DNA from: an uncultured Clostridia bacterium
Lineage (GTDB): Bacteria > Bacillota > Clostridia > Oscillospirales > Acutalibacteraceae
Length of the DNA stretch: 21,771 nucleotides
Reading direction: 5' to 3'
NCBI GenBank assembly: GCA_958436475.1
Contig: CAUBKG010000036.1
Location: 1 to 21,771, forward strand
Shown here: positions 15,175 to 21,771 of the stretch, in pieces
How the letters are laid out: every line of letters starts with the position of its first letter
Numbering within the stretch: position 1 is the stretch's first letter
The notes under the pieces: model-generated
Told to the model about the DNA's origin: nothing
Databases searched by the model: none
What the model saw: only the letters and a program-made list of their open reading frames with translations
Position numbers and translations under genes: made by a program

Positions 15175-15636
15175 ATGAGCCAGGAAGGTCTTATTTTCAC
15201 CACGGAAAATGTAACGCTCATCACGCTCAACAATTCGGAGCTCTGCTTCGTTTCTTCGGTGCTGGAGCTGCTCTCCGGCGCGGGTGTGAATATCGACATG
15301 ATTGCGCAGAACCCGCCGCAGGGCAAGCGTTCCACCTTTTCCTTCACGGTGGCGGACGATTCCCTCGGCAAAGCACTGGAAGCCATTGCGGATATCCGCG
15401 AAGCGCATCCGGATATCAAACCGATCGTGAGCAGCGGCAACTGCAAGCTGCTCGTCTCCTGTGACCGCATGCGCAATACTCCCGGCTTTGCTGCACGGCT
15501 TCTGAAGGCCGCCGCGGACGCCCGGGTGGATGCGCGCCTGATTACAACCTCGGAAATCGATATTTCCATCCTCGTGACCAGCGCCGACCGTCCCGTGGCG
15601 GAATCCGCCCTGCGGCAGGCTTTGAGCGAGCTGTAA
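15175..15636 (+). CDS. Free-standing tandem ACT-domain protein
   Basis: A 153-aa protein starting at ATG 15175, chosen over an upstream in-frame ATG at 15088 because AGGAGGGG lies 6 nt before it and the longer form would overlap dapB. It contains two ACT-like modules, about residues 12-80 (ITLNNSELCFVSSVLELLSG, VNIDMIAQNP) and 85-153 (CDRMRNTPGFAARLLKAAAD, ITTSEIDISILV). The second resembles the regulatory ACT pair at the C-terminus of lysine-sensitive aspartokinases, but no kinase domain is attached. It lies 31 nt after dapB, so it is probably a lysine-responsive regulator of aspartokinase or another operon enzyme (inference). Confidence 0.8.
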   Translation: MSQEGLIFTTENVTLITLNNSELCFVSSVLELLSGAGVNIDMIAQNPPQGKRSTFSFTVADDSLGKALEAIADIREAHPDIKPIVSSGNCKLLVSCDRMRNTPGFAARLLKAAADARVDARLITTSEIDISILVTSADRPVAESALRQALSEL

Positions 15637-15650
15637 GGTATCACGATAAA
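15622..15650 (+). promoter_or_regulatory. Possible promoter for the RNA after the ACT gene
   Basis: TTGAGC (15622-15627) and GATAAA (15645-15650) are each four of six matches to the consensus with an ideal 17-bp spacer. Transcription would begin about 15657, at the start of a foldable stretch. Weak on its own. Confidence 0.3.
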
Positions 15651-15656
15651 AGGCCC

Positions 15657-15840
15657 GCTGCTAAGCGCTGTTTTGCGAAATTCGCAGAGGCGGGCTATCA
15701 GCCGCCCGCCGGCGCTCAAACTTGTGCCCCTATCGGTGCTTTCGGAATGGCGGCGCCCGTTTTGTACCGGACTTAATGTTACGATGGGGCAAAGGGTCTC
15801 CTCTGCGAATACAAACATTGAAAAGCGAGTCCTCTCCATA
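15657..15840 (+). ncRNA. Candidate structured non-coding RNA (6S-like architecture)
   Basis: Roughly 180 nt with no ORF but clear long-range pairing. An 11-bp perfect helix joins 15680-15690 (ATTCGCAGAGG) to 15800-15810. Nested inside, 15721-15730 pairs with 15786-15794 (TGCCCC with GGGGCA plus flanks). Inside that, CGGTGC (15734-15739) pairs with GTACCG (15764-15769). Outside, TGTTT (15669-15673) can pair with AAACA (15813-15817). A large unpaired region lies on the 5' side between helices. A long irregular rod with a central bubble, about 180 nt, preceded by a possible promoter and followed by a terminator, fits a 6S-type RNA. I cannot confirm the family from sequence alone; it could instead be the extended 3' UTR of the dap operon. 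Confidence 0.4.
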
Positions 15841-15881
15841 AAAACCCGTTTTGCACCGGCTGCAAAGCGGGTTTTTATTTT
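15841..15881. terminator. Terminator between the dap side and lysR, possibly bidirectional
   Basis: A 14-bp stem, AAACCCGTTTTGCA with TGCAAAGCGGGTTT (one G-U pair), has a CCGGC loop, TTTTTATTTT on the plus side and AAAA on the other. It ends rightward transcription. For lysR (stop at 15905 on the minus strand) it lies 24 nt downstream. Confidence 0.88.
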
Positions 15882-15904
15882 CCCGGAAATGCCGTTTTTT
15901 CGGT

Positions 15905-16804
15905 CTATTTATTTATCGTGCCTCCAGTGGGCGAATCATCACGATATTGTAAATAATCCAAAAATCGGTTCAGCGCGAGAGAAGCCGTTTTCTTGCTTCG
16001 TAACGCAATACCGATTTTTCGGTACGCCGGCACATCCAATTCTTTTGCAACGATTCGATAAGGCACCCGCTTCAAAATCAGTTCCGGCAAAATACTGATA
16101 CCGAGCCCGTTCTCGACCATCGACATAACGGCATAATCATCCCATGTTGTAAAATGTACGTTTGGTCTTAAATTGCAGCGCTCAAATATTTCGGAAATCT
16201 CGGCTTTTGCGCCTTTTTCCAGGAGCATAAACGGTTCATCGCAAAGCGCTGCAACCGGAAATTTCTCACAACCGGCTAATCGGTGATTTTCGGGCAGGAT
16301 CGCAAGCAGCTTATCCTGCTCCAAGAAAATTGTTTCGAGCTCAGCGTGTGCAGGCAGGCGCAGAAAGCCGCAATCCACGCGCCCTTCCACTATCCATTCT
16401 TCGATTTCCGTATAATCGCCGAGCAGTAATTCATAGTCGATACGAGGATATGCCTTTTGAAATTCTCTTATGATGTTGGGCAGCCAATGCGTTGCTACGC
16501 TGGAAAATGTGCCGATACGAATCAGCCCCGATTGTAACCCGTTCAATTCATCCACTTCCATTTGCAGCTTTTCATATTCGCTGCAAACACGCTTGGCATG
16601 GGGAAGCAATTTCAGCCCGCCGCTCGTCAGCTTCACGCCGGATTTTCCTCTTTCCAGGAGGATGATGTTCCACTCCTTTTCCAGGTCATTGATCATGCGG
16701 CTGATGCCGGACTGGGAATAATGAAGCGCTTCAGCCGCCCTTGTAAAGCTCCCATACTCAACCGTTTTAACAAACGCCATATATTTTTGAATGTTCATAT
16801 CCAT
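15905..16804 (-). CDS. LysR-family transcriptional regulator
   Basis: A 299-aa LysR-type regulator, cytoplasmic and DNA-binding. Start ATG at 16804 has AAGGGGGCG about 6 nt upstream; a second ATG six bases on is also possible. The N-terminal winged helix (residues 1-65) shows FVKTVEYGSFTRAAEAL, YSQSGISRMINDLEKE and LLERGKSGVKLTSGG. The C-terminal effector domain (about 90-290) has RIGTFSSVATHWLPNII and the second-subdomain segment MVENGLGISILPELIL. It is divergent from the proB-like gene, with 276 bp between, so that gene is the likely target, together with itself. The effector is unknown. Confidence 0.92.
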   Translation of the reverse strand: MDMNIQKYMAFVKTVEYGSFTRAAEALHYSQSGISRMINDLEKEWNIILLERGKSGVKLTSGGLKLLPHAKRVCSEYEKLQMEVDELNGLQSGLIRIGTFSSVATHWLPNIIREFQKAYPRIDYELLLGDYTEIEEWIVEGRVDCGFLRLPAHAELETIFLEQDKLLAILPENHRLAGCEKFPVAALCDEPFMLLEKGAKAEISEIFERCNLRPNVHFTTWDDYAVMSMVENGLGISILPELILKRVPYRIVAKELDVPAYRKIGIALRSKKTASLALNRFLDYLQYRDDSPTGGTINK

Positions 16805-16828
16805 CGTATCGCCCCCTTAATATCTGTT

Positions 16829-16851
16829 TTTATCATAATATCCATGATAAA
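16829..16851. promoter_or_regulatory. Palindrome in the lysR/proB divergent region, candidate operator
   Basis: A perfect 8-bp inverted repeat, TTTATCAT (16829-16836) and ATGATAAA (16844-16851), separated by 7 bp, lies 25 nt upstream of lysR. A TATAAT (16862-16867) on the plus strand follows 10 bp later with no good -35, which suits an activator-dependent promoter for the proB side. It does not match T-N11-A exactly. Confidence 0.5.
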
Positions 16852-16925
16852 CATTTGCTTTTATAATCTATATGCATACGATACAATGGAAACAGAAAAA
16901 TTTCAAGTGGGAGAGCTGATCATCT

Positions 16926-17078
16926 GTGTTTTTTACAAACGCAATTCCAAACAATGCACCCGGCAGCTTCCATACGCCGCTTCAAAGGATGGTATATGGG
17001 ACCTTGGAGGCCGAAATGCCGCTTGATCGCGTGGATACAGAGGAATATTTGCCGTATGCCAGGCATATCGAGGTGTAA
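16926..17078 (+). CDS. Possible small ORF (50 aa) coupled to proB
   Basis: A GTG at 16926 with GGGAGAG about 10 nt upstream opens a 50-codon frame that ends 2 nt before the proB ATG (TAA AC ATG). The product begins VFFTNAIPNNAPGSF and ends EYLPYARHIEV, with acidic residues in the second half and no membrane segment. An in-frame stop just upstream (16917) excludes a longer gene unless it is a remnant. It could be a leader or small protein translationally coupled to proB, or the last codons of a lost upstream gene. I recognise no family. Confidence 0.3.
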   Translation: MFFTNAIPNNAPGSFHTPLQRMVYGTLEAEMPLDRVDTEEYLPYARHIEV

Positions 17079-17080
17079 AC

Positions 17081-17881
17081 ATGGGGACATATCAAAACAG
17101 GATCGTAGTAAAAATAGGAACCTCGACACTCACAAATGAAATGGGAAAAAGTGATTTGCGCGCTTTTGACCGGCTGGCCTGTGTGTTATCCAATATCCAA
17201 AGCATGGGATATGAGGTGATTTTGGTTTCTTCCGGCGCCATTGCCGTTGGAACAAATAAACTCAATATGAAAGAGCGCCCCAAAAGTATGCGTATGAAGC
17301 AAGCCGCCGCTGCGGTGGGGCAATGCAGCATGATGCGTCTCTACGATAAATTCTTCGGAGATTACGATAAAACAACCGCTCAAATCTTGCTCAATGCGGA
17401 AGATATCAAGCTGGAGGAGAAAAAAGAAAACCTAACCAATACATTTAATGCGCTCCTCGAAATGGGAATCATTCCTGTTGTGAATGAAAACGATTCCGTA
17501 AGCTATACCGAAATAGAATCGGAGGAGCGGTTATTTGGCGATAACGATATGCTTTCCGCCGTTGTTGCCGTTCTTTGCAGAGCAAAAAAATTGGTGATTC
17601 TATCGGATATCAACGGCCTATATGACGCTGATCCCCGGTTACACCCAAACGCAAAATTGATTCATCGGATAGAACAAATGGATGAAAGCGTATATTCTCT
17701 TGCGGGAGGCGCCGGATCAAGACGCGGAACGGGCGGGATGAAAACAAAGCTGCAGGCGGCTGCCTTGGCCGCCTCACAGGGCACAGATACCATTATTGCC
17801 AATGGAAAAAAGCCCGAAGCATTGTATGAAATTATGAAAGGCAATCCCGTAGGAACATTGTTTGTGGGAAAAGCATTGTAA
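17081..17881 (+). CDS. proB: Glutamate 5-kinase, short form without PUA domain
   Basis: Phosphorylates L-glutamate to gamma-glutamyl phosphate, the first step of proline synthesis; cytoplasmic, amino-acid-kinase fold. 266 aa, starting MGTYQNRIVVKIGTSTLT. Motifs: KIGTSTLT, VSSGAIAVG, QAAAAVGQ, VVNENDSVSY, FGDNDMLSA, LSDINGLYDADPR and the ATP-binding GTGGMKTKLQAA. The C-terminal PUA domain of the E. coli enzyme (367 aa) is absent, as in many short bacterial ProBs. The partner proA is not next to it. Codon use is less GC-rich than the dap genes. It is probably controlled by the divergent LysR regulator. Confidence 0.92.
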   Translation: MGTYQNRIVVKIGTSTLTNEMGKSDLRAFDRLACVLSNIQSMGYEVILVSSGAIAVGTNKLNMKERPKSMRMKQAAAAVGQCSMMRLYDKFFGDYDKTTAQILLNAEDIKLEEKKENLTNTFNALLEMGIIPVVNENDSVSYTEIESEERLFGDNDMLSAVVAVLCRAKKLVILSDINGLYDADPRLHPNAKLIHRIEQMDESVYSLAGGAGSRRGTGGMKTKLQAAALAASQGTDTIIANGKKPEALYEIMKGNPVGTLFVGKAL

Positions 17882-17943
17882 CAAAAACACAACACACATC
17901 GGGCGGGAGGGCTTTATCCAGGCAGCCGGTTTCCCCGGTGATA

Positions 17944-17980
17944 GAAAAAGGCCATGTGGGGATCAAAGTCCCACATGGCC
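17944..17980 (-). terminator. Terminator of tyrS
   Basis: A perfect 11-bp stem GGCCATGTGGG (17950-17960) with CCCACATGGCC (17970-17980) and a 9-nt loop. On the minus strand it is followed by TTTTTCTATC. It lies 41 nt past the tyrS stop. The plus side lacks a T run, so it serves tyrS rather than proB, for which I see no good terminator. Confidence 0.9.
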
Positions 17981-18020
17981 TAAATACTCTGTCGAATCTC
18001 CCCAAGCGCGGCTGCCCGTT

Positions 18021-19256
18021 TTACGCCAGCACGGCTTTATGGAATACCTTCTTGCCCTTTTTGATGATGGCGGAGCCGTTCGGGAAATCCTCCGGGCGCA
18101 GTACGGCGTTCAGATCCGTTATCTTCCGGTCGTTAACCGAAGCGCCTCCCTGCTGGATGAGCCGCCTCGCTTCGCTTTTGGAAGGGCAGAGCCCGGTGAG
18201 CAGGAGCAGGTCGATCACGCTGATGGAGCCTTCCGGCATATCCGCCTTTGTGATTTCCGTGGTGGGCATGTCGGCGCTCTCCGCTCCCCCGGCAAACAGG
18301 GCGCGGGCAGCCTCACGCGCTTTTTTGGCCGCTTCTTCCCCATGCACGATCTTCGTTACTTCATACGCGAGGCGTTCCTTGGCGGCGTTCAGCTCGCTTC
18401 CGGCAAGCGCTTCATACGGTGCGATCTCCTCGAGCGGCACAAACGTGAGCATCTTCATGCAGCGGACCACGTCGCTGTCGTCCACATTGCGCCAATACTG
18501 AAAGAAATCATAGGGTGGGGTTTTTTCGGGGTCGAGCCAAACGGCGCCCTTTTCCGTTTTACCCATCTTTTTTCCGTCGCTCGTCGTGAGCAGCGTGAAG
18601 GTAAGGCCGTATACCTCCTTCCCTTCCACCCGGCGCACGAGATCCACACCGCCTAAAATATTGGACCACTGGTCGTCTCCTCCCAGCTCCATCGTGCAGC
18701 CGTAATCCTGATACAGCTTCAGGAAATCATAGCTCTGCATGAGCATATAATTGAATTCCAAAAAGGAAAGTCCTTTTTCTAAGCGGGTTTTGAAGCATTC
18801 CGCAGTGAGCATGCGGTTAACGGAAAAATGCACGCCCACTTCCCGCAGGAAATCGATGTAATTCAAATTGCTCAGCCAGTCTGCATTATTTAGGATCAGC
18901 GCCCTGCCTTCGGAAAAATCAATCAGACGGGACATCTGCTTCTTAAAGCAGTTTACATTGTGCTCAATCACTTCCGGCGTGAGCATTTTTCGCATATCCG
19001 TTTTGCCTGTGGGATCGCCCACCATGCCGGTTCCGCCGCCTAAAATCGCGATCGGCCGGTGCCCGGCGCGCTGCATGTGCGCCATCACCATCATCTGCAG
19101 GAAATGGCCGACATGGAGGCTGTCCGCCGTCGGGTCGAATCCGATATAAAAGGTTACCTTTTCGTTGTTCAGTTTCTCGCGGATCTGTTCCTCATGCGTC
19201 ATCTGCGCGATCATGCCGCGGGATTTCAGTTCATCAAATACTCCCACTGGTTTCAT
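18021..19256 (-). CDS. tyrS: Tyrosyl-tRNA synthetase
   Basis: Charges tRNA-Tyr; cytoplasmic class I synthetase. The start at 19256 (MKPVGVFDELKSRG, 411 aa) matches the family length. An upstream in-frame ATG at 19298 lies inside the T-box terminator and is rejected. A GTG at 19247 is an alternative, because the AAAGG is too close to the ATG. Motifs: FDPTADSLHVGHF (HIGH region), the tyrosine-binding YMLMQSYDFLKLYQDYGC and GGDDQWSNILGG, and KMGKTEKGAVW (KMSKS variant). The C-terminal S4-like RNA-binding domain is SKSEARRLIQQGGASVNDRK. It is controlled by the T-box leader upstream. Confidence 0.96.
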   Translation of the reverse strand: MKPVGVFDELKSRGMIAQMTHEEQIREKLNNEKVTFYIGFDPTADSLHVGHFLQMMVMAHMQRAGHRPIAILGGGTGMVGDPTGKTDMRKMLTPEVIEHNVNCFKKQMSRLIDFSEGRALILNNADWLSNLNYIDFLREVGVHFSVNRMLTAECFKTRLEKGLSFLEFNYMLMQSYDFLKLYQDYGCTMELGGDDQWSNILGGVDLVRRVEGKEVYGLTFTLLTTSDGKKMGKTEKGAVWLDPEKTPPYDFFQYWRNVDDSDVVRCMKMLTFVPLEEIAPYEALAGSELNAAKERLAYEVTKIVHGEEAAKKAREAARALFAGGAESADMPTTEITKADMPEGSISVIDLLLLTGLCPSKSEARRLIQQGGASVNDRKITDLNAVLRPEDFPNGSAIIKKGKKVFHKAVLA

Positions 19257-19270
19257 CCTTTCTTTCCAAT

Positions 19271-19310
19271 AAAAAATCGCCCTCTGCGCAAAAAACATGC
19301 GCAGAGGGCG
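19271..19310 (-). terminator. T-box regulatory terminator of tyrS
   Basis: On the minus strand a 12-bp perfect stem, CGCCCTCTGCGC with its complement, and a loop rich in T are followed by ATTTTTTATT. It lies immediately downstream of the T-box motif, as expected for the alternative to the antiterminator. Confidence 0.92.
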
Positions 19311-19553
19311 TCTTGTTCAAACGCGGTACCACCTCTCGGTTGCTTCCGCCTCACGGCAAAAGCCTCAGCGGGTACATCAATACCCCGATGCGGTAACGGG
19401 CATCCCCGGCCTCTCACCTACTGGGCAAACGCCGTTCGGCGGGCAGCTCCAAGCGGTATTTCGTGGGAACTCCGCTCCCTTTTCCACCAATGCCAAGGGC
19501 TCTCTTTGCCGGAGGTTTCCCGTTACTTCTGCTTTTCACAGCTGTTGCCATTT
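19311..19553 (-). promoter_or_regulatory. Tyrosine T-box riboswitch leader
   Basis: The T-box core AGGTGGTACCGCG is on the minus strand at 19334-19322; its UGGU can pair with an ACCA tRNA end, consistent with the A discriminator of tRNA-Tyr. Upstream lies the Stem I region, with CATTGGTGG in the part expected to form the distal loop and GAAATACCGC containing a UAC tyrosine codon (19458-19456) as the likely specifier. Uncharged tRNA-Tyr should stabilise the antiterminator and allow tyrS expression. Confidence 0.92.
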
Positions 19554-19582
19554 ATTAAAGCATAGATTTTCCTCTTTGTCAA
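19554..19582 (-). promoter_or_regulatory. Promoter of tyrS
   Basis: On the minus strand TTGACA (19582-19577), a 17-bp spacer and TTTAAT (19559-19554). Transcription would begin about 19547, at the start of the T-box leader. Confidence 0.85.
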
Positions 19583-19590
19583 CCATAACC

Positions 19591-20181
19591 TTACGCGGCC
19601 TTCTGAAGGACGGCCGCCACCAGGTAATCGTTGATGAAATAAAAGTCGAGCGCATTGTCTCCGGCACGGTAAGTAAGGAGAGAAGCCGGCGTAGATTTAT
19701 CGGGCATAAAATAAAGCTCGCTGCCCTCTACGGTTTTCCTCTCATTCGGCTCGCCCATTGCGTCTGTTACATTTTTTTCATTGGATGCGCCCACCATAAA
19801 GCCGTATACATTTTGAAAATTGACGATGGAAGTAACCGGCTTGCTACCGCTGTCTTCGTAATAAAGGGCAAAACCGTCGTACTGGATGGAAGGCATGGTG
19901 GTGGCAAAGTTTTCATATACCGGCTCCCCGATCTCCGAATATGCCTTCATGATCCCCGTTCCAAGCGAAATGCCGACGCCCTGCATCGTTCCATTCGAGA
20001 CCTCGTTCAGAATGGCAGAAGAATCCGCAGGGCTGGTGGTATCCGGCGTATCAACCAGGTTGAGCAGCCCCTCCTCCGTGGTAGCCTGTACATCGTTTCC
20101 TTCTCCTGTGTTGCCGGAATTGCAGCCCGCGAAGGAAAGAAGCAAAAGCAAAGAAAGAAGGCACAAAAAAATCCGTTTCAT
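19591..20181 (-). CDS. Small lipoprotein of unknown function
   Basis: A 196-aa exported lipoprotein. Start ATG at 20181 overlaps the pncB stop by one base (TGATG) and has AGGAG about 8 nt upstream, so it is translationally coupled to pncB. The signal peptide is MKRIFLCLLSLLLLLSFAGC, with the lipobox Cys at residue 20, followed by a Gly/Asn/Thr/Glu-rich linker. The mature part (about 60-196) has GEPVYENFATTMPSIQYDGF, a YYEDSG segment and VYGFMVGASNEKNVTDAMGE, suggesting repeated beta-rich halves. I recognise no named family. The gene stops just 9 nt before the tyrS -35, with no terminator between. Confidence 0.8.
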   Translation of the reverse strand: MKRIFLCLLSLLLLLSFAGCNSGNTGEGNDVQATTEEGLLNLVDTPDTTSPADSSAILNEVSNGTMQGVGISLGTGIMKAYSEIGEPVYENFATTMPSIQYDGFALYYEDSGSKPVTSIVNFQNVYGFMVGASNEKNVTDAMGEPNERKTVEGSELYFMPDKSTPASLLTYRAGDNALDFYFINDYLVAAVLQKAA

Positions 20182-21644
20182 CACGATCTCTCCTTTTTCA
20201 CCGTATAGATATCGAGAAGTTTTTGGCGCTCACGCCACAGCGCATCGGATAAATCCACATAATACCGGTGCGGGTTCTCAAACCGGAGAACCTCTTCCCA
20301 AAGGGTGCGAACCTGGCGGGCGCAGTAATCCTTGATTTCGCTCAGCTTGGGCTGGCGGTAGACGCACGCGCCGTTTTGAAAAACCGGCCTTAGCAGCCTG
20401 CGCGCCACGAAATTTCCCACCGTTTTGCGCTTCCAGGTATGGTCGGGGTCAAACAGCTCAAACGGCTTTGAATCATCGATCTGCTCGCCGGCAAGCGTGA
20501 TGACATCGGCAATCGCTTTGCCGCTTTCGCGGTCGAACAGCCGCCACAAACATTTGTGGCCGGGGGTCGTAATCTTCGTCGTATTTTCGCTCAGCTTGAT
20601 TTTGGGGATGACTTCGCCTCCCTTCTCCAGGGCCGCAAGCTTATATACTCCGTCAAACACCGGAGCGCTTGCCGCGGTGATGAGACGCTCGCCCACGCCG
20701 AAAATGTCCACCTTAGCTCCCTGGATGAGGATATCGCGGATAATATTTTCGTCCAGCGAATTGCTGGCAACAATCTTACAGTCGGGAAAGCCCGCTTCGT
20801 CCAACATCCTGCGCGCTTTTTTGGAAAGATAGGTGATATCGCCGCTGTCGATCCGGACTCCCTTCGGGCGGCAGCCGCGCGGCACCAGTTCCTCATTGAA
20901 GGCACGGATGGCGTTCGGGATACCGGAAGACAAAACACTATACGTATCGACCAAGAGCGTGCAGTCCTCCGGATACAGGCGGGCGTATTGGCGGAAGGCT
21001 TCGAGCTCGCTGTCAAAGGTCTGGATCCAGCTGTGCGCCATCGTCCCCGAAACGGGAATTCCCATTTTGCTCCCTGCCAGCACGCAGGCCGTTCCTGTGC
21101 AGCCCCCGATAAACGCGGCACGTGCTCCGTACACGGCGGCATCGTACCCCTGCGCGCGCCGGGAGCCGAATTCCACCACCGAACGGCCGCCCGCCGCACG
21201 GACGATCCGGTTTGCTTTGGTGGCTATCAGGGATTGGTGATTGATGGTGAGCAGCAGCATCGTTTCAATAAACTGTGCCTCCATCAGCGGAGCGCGGACG
21301 GTAACGATCGGCTCTCCCGGAAAAATCGGCGTTCCTTCCGGCACCGCCCAAATGTCTCCCGTGAAGCGGAAACGCTTCAGATATTCCAAAAAGGGCTCTG
21401 AAAACATCTCCAGCCCGCGGAGATAGGCGATATCCTGCTCAGTGAAACGCAGGTTTTCGATATAAGCAATCAGCTGCTCGAGGCCCGCCATAATGGCGAA
21501 GCCGCCGCCGTCCGGCAGGGTGCGGAAAAACATATCAAAATAAGCGATTTCCCGTTCCTTTCCGTTTTCCAGGTAACCGTTGGCCATGGTGATTTCATAT
21601 AGATCAGTAAGCAGGGTCAAATTCGGACATGATGCGGAAAGCAC
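20181..21644 (-). CDS. pncB: Nicotinate phosphoribosyltransferase
   Basis: Makes nicotinate mononucleotide from nicotinate, PRPP and ATP in NAD salvage; cytoplasmic. 487 aa, as expected for the longer bacterial class. GTG start at 21644 with AAAGGAGG 8 nt upstream; a nearby ATG is out of frame. Motifs: LLTDLYEITMANGYL at the N-terminus, VEFGSRRAQGYDAAVYGARA, SGTMAHSWIQTF (with the conserved His), VRIDSGDI and the phosphate-binding VDIFGVGERL. It is the first gene of a two-gene unit with the lipoprotein. A palindromic element lies upstream and may contain its promoter. Confidence 0.95.
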   Translation of the reverse strand: MLSASCPNLTLLTDLYEITMANGYLENGKEREIAYFDMFFRTLPDGGGFAIMAGLEQLIAYIENLRFTEQDIAYLRGLEMFSEPFLEYLKRFRFTGDIWAVPEGTPIFPGEPIVTVRAPLMEAQFIETMLLLTINHQSLIATKANRIVRAAGGRSVVEFGSRRAQGYDAAVYGARAAFIGGCTGTACVLAGSKMGIPVSGTMAHSWIQTFDSELEAFRQYARLYPEDCTLLVDTYSVLSSGIPNAIRAFNEELVPRGCRPKGVRIDSGDITYLSKKARRMLDEAGFPDCKIVASNSLDENIIRDILIQGAKVDIFGVGERLITAASAPVFDGVYKLAALEKGGEVIPKIKLSENTTKITTPGHKCLWRLFDRESGKAIADVITLAGEQIDDSKPFELFDPDHTWKRKTVGNFVARRLLRPVFQNGACVYRQPKLSEIKDYCARQVRTLWEEVLRFENPHRYYVDLSDALWRERQKLLDIYTVKKERS

Positions 21645-21693
21645 AAGCCATGCCTCCTTTTTTCTTTATGATTCCCTTTGGGACTCAGCCTGT

Positions 21694-21771
21694 GGTATAA
21701 TAACCGCAAAGCGGTTATTATACCTGCCTTATGCCCCCACGCCGCGGAGCGGCGGGTTGGGCAATTATACC
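21694..21771. repeat. Palindromic repeat element at the window edge
   Basis: A perfect 14-bp inverted repeat, GGTATAATAACCGC (21694-21707) and GCGGTTATTATACC (21711-21724), encloses AAA. A second palindromic GC-rich stem (GCCGC-GGA-GCGGC) follows, and the window ends in ATTATACC, which is again the complement of GGTATAAT. So a GGTATAAT end at 21694 faces an ATTATACC end at 21771, as in a small MITE-like or REP-like element of 78 bp or more. TATAAT occurs on both strands and could also act as -10 for pncB. The sequence is cut by the window end. Confidence 0.5.

Noticed and set aside
15689..15710. Hairpin GGCGGGC / GCCCGCC as a terminator of the ACT gene
   Set aside because: No T run follows. 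More likely a local alternative fold inside the larger RNA structure.
14673..15839. Minus-strand ORF across dapB, the ACT gene and the proposed RNA
   Set aside because: Antisense to two real genes, with no domain and no RBS.
17081..17881. Aspartokinase or carbamate kinase instead of glutamate 5-kinase
   Set aside because: The order KIGTSTLT, VSSGAIAVG, FGDNDMLSA, SDINGLYDADPR and GTGGMKTK is specific to ProB. Aspartokinase motifs are absent.
17862..18656. Plus-strand ORF opposite the 3' half of tyrS
   Set aside because: Antisense to the tyrS S4 domain and KMSKS region.
19297..20208. Plus-strand ORF across the T-box and the lipoprotein gene
   Set aside because: Overlaps a clear minus-strand T-box leader and a lipoprotein with a proper signal peptide. 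No plus-strand support.

Overview
The window looks like a chromosomal segment of an anaerobic Bacillota, most likely a member of Clostridia near the Oscillospirales or Ruminococcaceae. The reasons are strong AGGAGG-type ribosome binding sites, a T-box in front of tyrS, a lysine riboswitch in front of the dap genes, and a VTC / DUF4956 / Cthe_2159-type operon. Most genes are GC-rich. A block at about 7.45-11.0 kb is clearly AT-rich, and the lysR/proB block at about 15.9-17.9 kb is milder in composition than its neighbours. Taxonomy is inferred; no rRNA is present.

Layout, left to right. (1) 67-1830: an ammonium channel fused to a C-terminal P-II sensor, closed by a strong terminator. (2) 1910-3892: an OmpR-type response regulator and histidine kinase, overlapping by 8 nt. 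(3) 3988-7356: a VTC-domain protein, a DUF4956 membrane protein and a large Cthe_2159-like beta-helix lipoprotein, overlapping head to tail. The promoters of (2) and (3) share 11-bp-spaced TTTAA(C/G)-type repeats, so the two-component system probably controls itself and the operon. (4) 7428-10996: a low-GC island that appears to be inserted into the last codons of queA. It carries an SF1 helicase-nuclease fusion, a decayed ORF and repeats. The displaced native tail of queA (codons for DAMLIL and a stop) still sits at 7428-7448, six bases from a strong terminator. (5) 10996-12021: queA on the minus strand, with a tail apparently supplied by the island.

(6) 12050-15636: promoter, lysine riboswitch with terminator, then asd, dapA, dapB and a free-standing two-ACT-domain protein. 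This is a lysine/diaminopimelate operon. (7) 15645-15881: a possible structured RNA followed by a terminator that may work in both directions. (8) 15905-17881: a LysR regulator divergent from a short proB-type glutamate 5-kinase, with a palindrome and a possible small ORF between them. (9) 17944-19582: tyrS on the minus strand behind a sigma-A-like promoter and a tyrosine T-box. (10) 19591-21644: pncB and a translationally coupled small lipoprotein, also on the minus strand. (11) 21694-21771: a perfect inverted repeat and related palindromes running to the window edge.

The strongest candidates for something new are the island at the 3' end of queA with its helicase-nuclease, and the polyphosphate-polymerase-like/beta-helix operon tied to the adjacent two-component system. 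No recombinase, transposase, CRISPR array, tRNA or rRNA was seen.
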